64,000 bases of DNA from the NCBI RefSeq assembly GCF_000003815.2, contig NC_049992.1, positions 13,043,369 through 13,107,368 of the forward strand. The letters run 5' to 3'. Within the stretch, counting starts at the first letter, position 1; each line of letters opens with the position of its first letter. This document shows positions 12,701 through 22,800 of the stretch, piece after piece. Both the position numbers and the translations under genes were made by a program. The stretch comes from Branchiostoma floridae (lineage: Eukaryota > Chordata > Leptocardii > Amphioxiformes > Branchiostomatidae). Below the pieces are notes generated by a model that saw only the letters and a program-made list of their open reading frames with translations, did not search any database and had not been told where the DNA came from.

Positions 12701-15700
12701 ATTGTAGCACAATCAGATGAACAAAACAATACGACTTACCAGACTGAGTATAGTGAAAATCCTTTACATGCTAAATCAGAGATGGAAAACCCTTACTTCT
12801 TGCCCACATCTCTAACAGAGTCAGAGATTTTAGAACTGTGATTGTAAACATGTCCTTGGAACATTTCACATCCAAACTTCTCAACAGACATCTACAAACA
12901 CCTGAAGACAGATCCGGGTCAGAGCTAATCCTTGAGACAGAATGATTTGCTGAAAGAAGTACTAGTAATCCTTCACAATAGTCATTGGATTGGTAAGAAA
13001 TATTTACCATAGAAACTGGAAGCCACGTTAACAATTCCACTTCAAAAATTTACCCCACTTTTAGTGACATTTGGTCATTAGTCTTGACAAAGAAGAAAAC
13101 TACTAGTACTTATCTTCTTGAAGTAGCAAAATCATACCTTTTCTTCACCTGACCACATCCAATGGTAGAGACAGATATATACTTTGCCAAGGTACATGCC
13201 AAGTGTAGTTGTGGTTGTATGAGACTAAATATTTGTTTGAAACTTTACCAAGTATACAGAGCTATGTGATCTTGATTGTGATAACATTCCACTAACGACA
13301 GAAACAGTTGAATTTCATTAGTAATAGAATATCGGTGTAAACTAGCAACCCTACCTTCAACTTCATATTCGTTTTAATGAACGACTTAATAATGACGTGT
13401 TACACATATAAGAAGTTTTAGTTTGATAAATGAGGGACAGGTATATTGTGCTTCATTTACATTCTTCACTAGTTTCAATTAATTCGTACAACATACATTT
13501 TTTATCCACAATTCTTAGACTGAAAAGTATAACACAAATTAACAGTCAACATAAATTTTATACATGTCTTTGAAACTATTGTTATAGATTAAACTGATAA
13601 TTAATTTAAAACAGACACATCAAACAGAACGTATGCAATGCCATGGTAACAACACACAAGCAATGGATCCCACCTAGTTAAGCTGTTACAGTACCTAATC
13701 TATTTGATACAAGAGGGGGGATATAGTTACAGAAAAAAGACAATGGATAATTGTTAAAAGAATGCCATCTACTGTCACTGATGCTTAACTATGGGTGGAT
13801 AAGTTTACCACACAAAAATTTAGCATCAAAGTTCATCAGCTTTCCTAACAGTTTTTGCACCACTATGAATTGGAAACTCTGCAAAGATTTTGACTGGCTT
13901 TGCAAGTTTCTTAGTCCTCCCTTGAAAAATTCTATACAAGAGAGTCTGTATGCTTCTTTTCCGTAGGACGTAGGCAACGTATTTTGATTTCCCATAAGTC
14001 ATAAGGAAAGCTCAGTCTTTTGCACATGATTCTTGGTGAAGAGACCAAATGTTGCATATTTGACTTTCTTGATTTTAACTTAATTCATAGGGGGTTCTAC
14101 TGAATTCAGCGTTAAGAGTTGTCTGGACCCTCCATACAGACCCTCCAATAAATCGTCATCAAAGTACCAAATAAAAGGGATGTTCAGACAGTTACCTCTA
14201 GTTCGTAGCCTTCTCCTTCTCCCGCGAACTTGATGACATCTCCTGGAGCCAGTCGGACTGCTCCGGTGGGAACGCGACAGTCGTTCACGTACGTCCCGCG
14301 CTGTGACTTCAGGTCCTGCAGCACGAAGCAGTGGTCACGCTCGTTCAGCTGGATAACAGCGTGGTGATCCTCCACATGGGGGTTCTGCAATGAGATGGGA
14401 AGCAGTTTGTTTTAACCAAAAATAGGGAAACCTTCTCAATTCTGCATGCACATAATATAAGTCACTTGAGTAGTATTCAATCGGATGTCACTGAAAAAAA
14501 CAGAGGGGCGAGTAGAACAGAAAGAAACAAACTCTTAGGATTCGAACCTGCGACAAACCCGGGCAGCCGAATCACAAATCCAACGTACAAAATGATGGCA
14601 CCCGTGCAGACTGTGGTCTTTTGCAGCTGCTTTTATAAAGCTTTTAAAATCCCATAAAAGAAAATTGTTCTTTGAGATACTTGATAGTCCAGCAACAAAC
14701 AAGAAAAGGCTATTTAAGGCATCAAGGCTTGATCCTAAGCGTCATAAGGGCACGTAACAAAATACAGTCCAAAAACATCCTGAGAAAGAAATGGAAATGT
14801 AATTCCCTGCTGTTTTGAATAAAAAGGCAATGTTTACAACTTTCATCCACATAGCTGCGTTCTTTTTGTGTCTTTCTCTACCGCCGTGTTCCATGTCATT
14901 CTTAAATACAGGCATCCCCCTTGTGTAAACACTGGGAAATGCAGGCAGACAAACGCTCCTGCATCACCGTGTGGGTTTAGTTTCCTATCAGGTGCCGACG
15001 TGTTGACCTAAGGACCTGATCGCATTCCTCCGCACGTTTCTTCTGATTGAAACAAAAGGGGCGAGTAGAAACAGTCTCCTGGCTCCACCCGCGCCAAACC
15101 ATTTGGCAAGACAGTTTGGCGGCACTTGGACCCCAGACCAGTGTTACATGTTACAGTTTTGCCAGGCTTGCTCTGGACGAATAAGGAACACCTGTTACCA
15201 TAGTAGAAAATCTGCATATTTCTTTTTCCCTTTAAGTTTATGTCCTGTTTATGTCCTATATTTTGCCCTTTAAGCTTATGTCCTGTTTCACAGTCAACAT
15301 ACTGTAGCCATCTCTATTAAGAAATTGCATTGTTTGCTCACAATGGCGCAAGTCTAATCATCTATTCAGCAAATAAAAATGATAAAGTAGATCCTGGCAT
15401 ATGGAAGTCCTTTTGGACTCCTGGCATTGTTACAGACATATATGTAGAGCTGTACCTATGAATATCCAACAATAAAAAAGGGACTGATCTCTGTCTAAAG
15501 AAAGTATTGTTAGGTACTTTGAGTTAAGGATCATTAAATGTTTCATCAATGGCTAACCAGGCCAAGTAATTATTGACATATGGTTAACTGACAGGGACTA
15601 TTGTATCTCTCGGAGCAGAGATAATTGTGAAGCAATGCTTGAGTGCTACTGCACACAATTTGCACCTTGAAAAACGCAAAAATATTGACTATGTGTCACG

Positions 15701-18700
15701 ACTGTTTTTCCACCAAAGCTAGCTTATTAAGAGATGCAAACAGCTACAACAAACTGGCCTGTGGCTTGTTGTTAGGCATCTGTTGTCTCAAAGTATGCAC
15801 TGAACAGGCATGTAGAGTTGTGTACCTATTATAGTAAAGAAATTTTAGGTACAGGTACACGGGTTTAGGTACAGGTACAGACCTTTAACTGTACCTAAAC
15901 GAGTTTGATCAATGATTTGTAAGTTATAAATGTAGCCACTGTCTTTTTCGGAGAGAAATTGTCATCTTTGTATGAGGAGTTAGATATTTGAACCTCAAAA
16001 GTTTTCTTAATTTTCAACTGCAAGATTATCACAATGGTCATCTTTGATTTGGAATGTTGCAAATCTTTTCACAAATCCTTGGTCACTCAGCTGTTGCAGT
16101 CACTAGTGAAAAAGGACTGTAAGAAAGGCCTTTGTTTCTTTCTAAGCCACTACATTGTAGATGGGAAGAACCCATGTACTGGGCTGAGAACAGGAGACCA
16201 CAATGTCTCCTGACTATGTTACAGGTGTTGTTTCACACAGAAGGACAGAGTTTCACCTGTGTAAAGGTCTGACCTTCACAAGAGGCACATTATCTCCGAC
16301 GGAACGTGCCCCAAACAACGACTCTCTTTCCACTGAACCATCATTATCACACCTGTTTACATAACATCGACTCTTGGTTGTCAAGGGTGATGCCAGAAAA
16401 ATAAATGGCACCGTTGACCCTTCCTTTCTAACCTTGTCACGGCACAAGCAAGTTTTACGCTCTAGAACGGTTGCATCGCACGCCAGCAGCGGATAATGGA
16501 CCGAGTTCTGGAATGTGTTCGGTCTCTTGCAGCCTTTGGTCTACACTTCAATTAGATATGATCAAATATCATTATGAGCTCTCATGTACACAAAGTGTTT
16601 TGTCCAGATGGTACAATCCAAAACAAGATTGGAGTGCAGAGGGCACAGATACTGATGGCTCATAACGTAAAACTACCGGTATACCATCAGTGGCTGTCCT
16701 GGGTCAGTTTTGAGAACTTAAAATGTGCAATCGAAGATATGCCATATTGTGAAAGAGGAAATGATGGTATCTCACTACTCCATTTTGTTTCATACATTTT
16801 AAATGATTATGATGGATAATTTTGGCTAATGCATTGTATAGCTCAATAATACCAAATTAAAAAGAATCCTCCTGAATTAAAAAAAAAACTACAAACTACA
16901 TCTTTTCCCCTTTCCATATACTTTTGTTGGGATTCTCCTGTTTGTATCCACTACTTATTTTAAGTGTTCCTAGAAAGGATCTGTGTTTTGTTGGGTGCTC
17001 CAACTTGTCCACTTTTGTAGCATTAAAAGGACTGACTTCCTATTTTGAGTGCTCACAAACTGGGCCAAACTCATTGAATAGGCACGTTTCAATCCACTTA
17101 ATAGTCTTATGCCTTCAACATCCCCTACAGCTAAGAAAACACAAAGTAGCAAAGAAGCTCAGTCACACACTCGACTAAGAATGGACACTCAAGCATTCCT
17201 ATGTAACTGACCTGGAAAAGTTATGTCTTGTATTCTCAAAATGATGGTCACCTATTTTCTTGAGTAGTTAATGTAAAAAATAAACGTATATGGCCTGGGT
17301 TCCATAGAGCGACTTGTAGATTGAACAATTTTCCTTTTTCCTTAAAGCTGACTGATAACTTAGTACTTCTAGACTTCTTACAATCACAATAGGGCCCTTG
17401 GTAACTGAAAGAGTTTCAGACACAAAGTAATAATAATGTACAAAATGTACAATCATACAAGATCTTACCTCATCATTGATTCAGAACCTTTGGTCTAAGG
17501 CAGGGGCTGGAAGTTGCTACGTACAAATCTTGAACAATCACAGATTAAAATAAAAGTGCTTTCAATGCAACTCAATATTGATCAACAAACCTGGCTGTGA
17601 TGACTGACCTGGTTTGATGAGAATTTTCTCGACTCTTTTGGAGTTTAACTAGACGGAGGAAAAACTGAACACCACACCCAAATTTGAGTGCAGGTAACTA
17701 CGTAGGTAGGCGAACTTTATCTTCTTTGCCTAAAATTAACGACTAATTAATACTACTAAACAAAAAGTCCAAAGAAGATGAAGCCATTTGTTACATACAA
17801 AATGACAAAACATTTAGGGTCAACAAGAAAAGGCGATTTGGAATTGATGGTGGTCTTTAAGGGACAACCAATTACATGCCAGTATCTACAACGCTGTGTA
17901 GACTCTCTCTTCATGTGGGACAAAATGTGAACACACAGTACATTAATGGGTAACAAGCTGAGTGACTTTTACAGCCTCCTTGGGGGGTACCGGAAGAAAA
18001 AGAACGTGTACTTGCTACGGCGTAAAAAACACGTATGGTGTCGGAAGTCATGCCAATGCCAACGGTCAAACCGCTGTTGCGCACTCACCGTGAAGGGGAG
18101 AAAGAAAACTTTTGTCCCACTTTCGTGTTATCGACTGGAGGGGATAAAACGGAGACAAATAAACTGTGCAAACAGACCAGCCCGAGTGTTTCTTCTGCTG
18201 GTTACTGTGTGTGTTGGTCTCCATGATAAATAACGACAGCCTGCAGGTCTGCTGGGAAAGGAGGAGACTGGCAGCCAGCAGAAGGATTTCTACCATGTCC
18301 GAGTAACATCTTTTCTTGTAGTGCAAACAAACTGAACATGGATGGACCTTTGCACCTTTTCTAATACTGAATCAGATGTACATGAACACGTACTTTGACT
18401 GTTTTAGTTGTTCACACTGTCAATAATTGTAGTTATGGCTAACATATCATATTACAGAGGATATCATTCCAAAAGTCCAAAGTAGAGTTTTGTTAAGGCA
18501 ATAGGACAAAAAATTTAATGCTAACATTTGCCAAGAATATAAAACTGTTACCATTTAACTACAATGTACATTGTAGTCTCTACCAGACTAAGTAGCTGGA
18601 GTCTATTAGGGAGAATAATTTGCCAGGGGAGTTACCCTCACTGTGTCTCTCTCTCCTGGCCAACTATTCACTCTATTTTTGCTGAATTCTACCATCCATA

Positions 18701-21700
18701 ACTCCTTACGAAGGACTGATGGCGGTATCAATCAGTATGTACCAAATATTTCATATAATCTACCTGACTCCATGTCTTTACAACTTAACACACGTTGGTG
18801 CTCACCTGCCCAGGTAACCACTCATCTGGCCTTAATCCCATAACACACCTGGTAAATATCCCTGCCCTTTCACTAGGTGATGAGTACAATTGAACAAGTA
18901 TTCATCTGACTTTCAGAAGCCTTCAGTCAATATATAATGCATGTCTCAATGTACATGAACATATACTGTCAAACCTGTAAAAGTGACCACCTCTACATAC
19001 AAACTACCTGGTCCATGTGGTCACTCTTTGGTGGTATCTTAGATAATTTTTCCCACCGATAAAGCATTAAGAACACAGTGACCAACTGTTCATATTTAGA
19101 CTTTAGCAGTCACCTGAGTGGTCTTCCAAGGCAGCTTGACTGTACAATAGAATTCTGATCTTTTTGGTTCAGTAACTACATAATTCAACATTGACTTATT
19201 TTTCCTTTATGATCATACCTGCTACAAAAACACACTGTGACTGTCCAAAGGATTAAACACAACTCAAAACAGTTTTCAAGCAAAAAGAAATCTAATTCTC
19301 CAAAAATTTCATGATTAAAGTTTTATTGCTAAAGCCTTGCCATTGCCTTACTAACTTTGCAAGAAAAGTATTTCATTTCATCCATATTGTGTTGATGGCA
19401 ATATCTCAAACATTTTGTTTCTGGGAATGAAATAAGAAAATATGCAGTATCTTGATGAAGTTTTTTTTACTTTCTTTTACCTGGTGCAAATTGATGACGG
19501 CAACTGATTTATCAAAGAATTATCACCTTTACAGCATTTCTTTATCTTTTATTCCTTTTATTAGATGGCAGAAATGACGTCACAGGACGACCTTGTCTGA
19601 GCTAAATCACTAAATTGACCCAGGTAACAGACAGATAACATTTTCTCCTGATTGTAGGCAGTGATTAATCATCTGGATTTGCTGACAGTTGACACATTCC
19701 TCAGCTGAAAGACAAGTCACCATGGAAGGAGGAACCATAGCATGCAGCATGTCTTTATTTATAGACATTAGTGTTACCACAATCTAATGAACACTGCAAA
19801 ATGTTGTAAGAAAATGACATAAGGACGAAGCTTGTAGAAAAAAATGACATAAGGACGAAGCTTGTAGAAAATAGTTATTATTAGGATATATCATTGTTTA
19901 TTTGTTGTCATTAACTTTATATCAAACTTAATGCATTTAGCCCCATTGGGGCATGAACATGCAATAAACATCATTGTCATTGTCATTGTCATAATCATAA
20001 GGAGAGACATTGTAAATTGTTAATCATCAAGTTTGTTTGAAGACTAATTTTAGTTTTGAGTGACTGTTCTGTCTACCGGTACAACCGGAAGAAATTATAT
20101 GTTGAAGAATTGTGGTTATTACTTATATTCAACAGTCTGTAATGATCTAGCCTCCTTTGCATGCTCTACTTGTAAATTTGAGGACTTATAATGTGCTCTT
20201 GATGAAGGCAGACAATGTGAGCCACAAGTTGATTGAAACCAATATGCCATTAAAAAAAACGCTAGCATATAATAAGCCCAAAAAAGCCCAACTGGTAGAG
20301 CTTGCTACATAATATATGCTACATGCACATGTAGTAATGATCCCTTATCAATACTTTTCTTCCATCCCTCCGGGTTGCAAATCTTTGCCCATATATACTA
20401 ATTGCTACAAACAACCCTTTGCTGTAGAGATGCATATCTGACAATAGTAAATACTTTAGCCTCTAGGGAAATATCAAACTGTCAAACCACCTTTCTCATA
20501 AAGTCTGGAAACAAACCATGGTAGACAAAGGATTTCCTAATACTAATAATGTATATCTTTATCAATTTTCTCCCTAGAACTACTGAAGTTATTGTTTGTA
20601 TTGGTAACAACCTGGTTAACCAGCAGGTTAACCAAGAAGATTGAAATATTGGTTAGCTCCTCTTTCCACACGATTTCTGAACAACAGCAAAATGACCAAA
20701 ATTGGATTTTAGTGACCCTTGGTTTCATAATTTGAATACTAGTATCATGCAAGGTGTAAAAGTATGATTTATAACACTACAAAACACAAAATTTGATCAG
20801 TCAAATCTTTGTCTGCTCAGTGGTTGCAGCCGCTTTAGTGGAATGTTTGGAAAGATCCTCTAGTGAAAGATCCTCTACATGTAGGAAGTCATATGGTAAA
20901 TCAAATATGATGAATCTTTCAGCAGTCAGGTGCGTCATTTGTGTCTAAGAAAAACAATGACATCAGCACATTGTAAAAGTTTAACTTGTTTGTGAAACTT
21001 TGAACAGGAAGTGTCATGAGGAAACGACTTTGAACCAAAAACAAAGTTTGACTTTGCACCTCCACACAGGACTGATCGAACACCTCCGTAAAATGTTCAT
21101 GGGGAAAAAAAGAGCAGTTTAAGTTCAAGTTCAACCAAACAGGAAGTTGTTGTTTACAGTGCATTTGATACAGTTGTCTTTGTTCATATTGTATTATCGA
21201 GCTTACTGTATCGCCTTGGGAAAATATAACAGGCGTACAACTTGGTGGGAAGGTGCGTAGGTGCATGCATTTACAGACGAGATTTCAAAACTTATACACA
21301 AGAAGACAAAAGATAGAAATATCACAAACATTACCTGAGGAACTGCTTCCTGTTTTTGGACAAACTTCGGACCTGGCACATCTTGCCTCAACTATGTGTC
21401 CAAGTCAACCAAGCTTTCAGGTTGTGTTTTGTAGACAGACTTAACTATTTCTACACTGTAAGTTCTAGACAAAACTGCTGACAAGCATTGTGGACACTGG
21501 TTGTGGATATGGTATCTGTTTTTCCAGCACAGTAGCAGTGTTGCTAATTTGTAGTATCATTGGAACATAATTACCACCTAGTATGTTGCATGGGGTTATA
21601 AGTATCCCCTACGGCCTACCTCATGTTGGGCCATCAAGTCGATTGACTCCATTAATACAATACATACAACAACCAATTTCTAGTACTATTCCTAAAACCC

Positions 21701-22204
21701 CCAGCAGAGATTATGATACTAGAGTGTGATTCGTACATTTTATCATCAGGATCAGGTAATGTTAGAACTGAAGTAGAATTTTCCCAGGCACTCCAGTAAG
21801 TATTTCTCTACAGTAGTTCTTTGTTGGCATTTTGCTTAGCCAAGAGGTTTGACGTTAATTCGAGGAATGTCAACATTTATCCAGAACGCTTGTGTTCTCA
21901 CAGCTCACCAATTCAAATGGTAAATATTGAAACTCACGATGATATCAAGAGGAAACATTGGTCCTATATCAAAAGGATAAGCTTATCATGAATTCAAAGT
22001 GTATGTAAACAAATAGAGGCAAAACACTGTAGGAATGCTCATTCTAAGTTATACTACGTACGTGTGAAGAAAACACTCTAGAAAACAACAGATACAAACC
22101 TTCAGTGTGATCTCACAGCCTTGCCCCTTCCCAACAGTCATGGGCTCCTTGGTAAGGGTGAAGACCCCGTTAGGAGTCTTCAAGAACCCCTTCATTGGAT
22201 TCAT
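3750..22204 (-). CDS. FHAD1: FHAD1-like protein: FHA domain plus coiled coil, 12 coding exons
   Basis: Coding exons on the minus strand: 22100-22204, 14196-14384, 10358-10861, 9965-10100, 8668-9323, 8268-8504, 7885-7997, 7492-7651, 7099-7182, 5123-5227, 4649-4810, 3750-3962. All joins keep phase and give about 887 aa. The start is the ATG at 22204, with an in-frame TGA upstream; a second Met is codon 4. Residues 1-98 form the FHA domain (exons 1-2; motif RGTYVND in exon 2). Residues 99-530 are Pro/Ser-rich and probably disordered. Residues 531-817 are a heptad-rich coiled coil, and the C-terminus is basic. The segment RLRSKIIQAVYG in exon 11 resembles the human FHAD1 segment FRSQVIKATYG. Human FHAD1 is about 1,412 aa, so this form is shorter or lacks exons. 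The molecular role is poorly known; the human gene is associated with testis and ciliated cells. Exon boundaries are read from the sequence; orthology is inferred. Confidence 0.88.
5382..6928. mobile_element. 1.55-kb non-autonomous DNA transposon with TAA target duplication
   Basis: It lies in the FHAD1 intron between 5227 and 7099. Terminal inverted repeats of about 40 bp begin GGGACCGTACGGC and continue into a G-rich tract (GGGGGGAGGGCCGG). The flanks are TAA at 5379-5381 and TAA at 6929-6931. Just inside each end are three or four tandem copies of a GGGGGGAGGGCC(A/T)AGCAAAAA-type unit, inverted between the ends. The interior carries at least three diverged copies of a segment with the core AATGGCGTTTCAGAG near 5560, 5785 and 5970. 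No transposase was seen. A 3-bp TAA duplication fits the PIF/Harbinger superfamily. Confidence 0.75.
10862..14195 (-). other. FHAD1 intron 2
   Basis: No coding exon was recognised. An imperfect fold-back lies at 12594-12691, with ends ATCAGACCCAGCTTTACCCA and its near complement; it is a possible small MITE. Confidence 0.5.
14525..14620 (-). repeat. Possible tRNA-derived (SINE-like) relic
   Basis: On the minus strand there is a perfect B-box-like GGTTCGAATCC followed by a short CCT stem arm. Upstream sequence does not fold into a convincing full cloverleaf and lacks a clear A box, so I do not call a functional tRNA. Confidence 0.25.
18966..19142. mobile_element. CAGTCAAACCTG-family MITE, copy 1
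   Basis: The left end is CTGTCAAACCTG and the right end is the inverted form (AGCTTGACTG). Flanking TA dinucleotides lie at 18964-18965 and 19143-19144. The interior has GTGACCAC/GTGGTCAC motifs shared with the other copies in this window. The TA duplication fits Tc1/mariner-type mobilisation. Confidence 0.65.
19811..19870. repeat. Perfect 30-bp tandem duplication
   Basis: Two identical, adjacent 30-bp units begin AAAATGACATAAGGACGAAG. Confidence 0.85.
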
Positions 22205-22800
22205 AACGTCTTGTATGGAACTGCTTCCGTGTCTTCAAGGTCCAAATTCCATAGCACCTGCACTGAACTCGAGACTTCCTAAGACCTTGGCGGTACAGTT
22301 GAGAGTGTCGTGAGACTCTTGAAAGCCCAACGGATTGAAAAATCGGTTAAAAAGGCGTCTTAGCCGGCCCTCAGAGGGTTTTGTCGAGTCTACCTGGCCG
22401 ATCCTTGCCTCTGCCAGCCACAATGCAAGGCGGGATCATGTGTCCCATGTTGGATACAACGCACACAATGGGGGAAAACTCCGATCAACAAGTTGACAGC
22501 GCAAAGGGCATGCGTCCCGCTACCATGGCAACACAGGTGACGGCCGCCCCGCTAGGCAGGTGCGCTGAGCAGCACACCTGTTAGGAGCGACGCTTTGCGA
22601 GAAATATACGCATTGCAGCTAGTCAGAACTTGCAAAGCTGTCATAGATTCGTAGGGACATACAAGTTACAGGTATACTAGGCATGCAAGTAACGTTACTT
22701 CTTGAATTAGGTACAACATAACAATACATAACGTTATATCTTCACTGAAAGGTGCTACTGACATCTCGGACCATCCCGGAGGACTGGCCATATAAACTTC
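22205..22800. promoter_or_regulatory. Bidirectional promoter between FHAD1-like and PARK7
   Basis: The two start codons are divergent and about 600 bp apart. GC and CpG content rise across 22380-22600. An RFX X-box match lies at 22519-22532. No TATA box is obvious on either side. Transcription start sites cannot be placed from the sequence alone. Confidence 0.6.
22519..22532. promoter_or_regulatory. RFX X-box match
   Basis: GCTACCATGGCAAC matches the X-box consensus RYYRCCATRGYAAC at every position. X-boxes bind RFX factors and mark promoters of ciliary genes. It lies about 315 bp upstream of the FHAD1 ATG and about 270 bp upstream of the PARK7 ATG. Confidence 0.55.

Larger units (their letters stand above)
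14385..22099 (-). other. FHAD1 intron 1 (7.7 kb)
   Basis: This intron splits the FHA domain after residue 35 in phase 0. It contains a CTGTCAAACC-ended MITE at 18966-19142 and a perfect 30-bp tandem pair at 19811-19870. A possible tRNA-derived relic lies near 14525-14620. Otherwise it is AT-rich sequence without supported coding exons. Confidence 0.6.

Noticed and set aside
14525-14620. tRNA gene
   Set aside because: B-box present but no full cloverleaf or A box; kept only as a low-confidence relic.
17946-18233. 95-codon plus-strand ORF rich in Arg/Lys/Cys
   Set aside because: No known domain, no splice context, and it lies in FHAD1 intron 1; treated as a chance frame.
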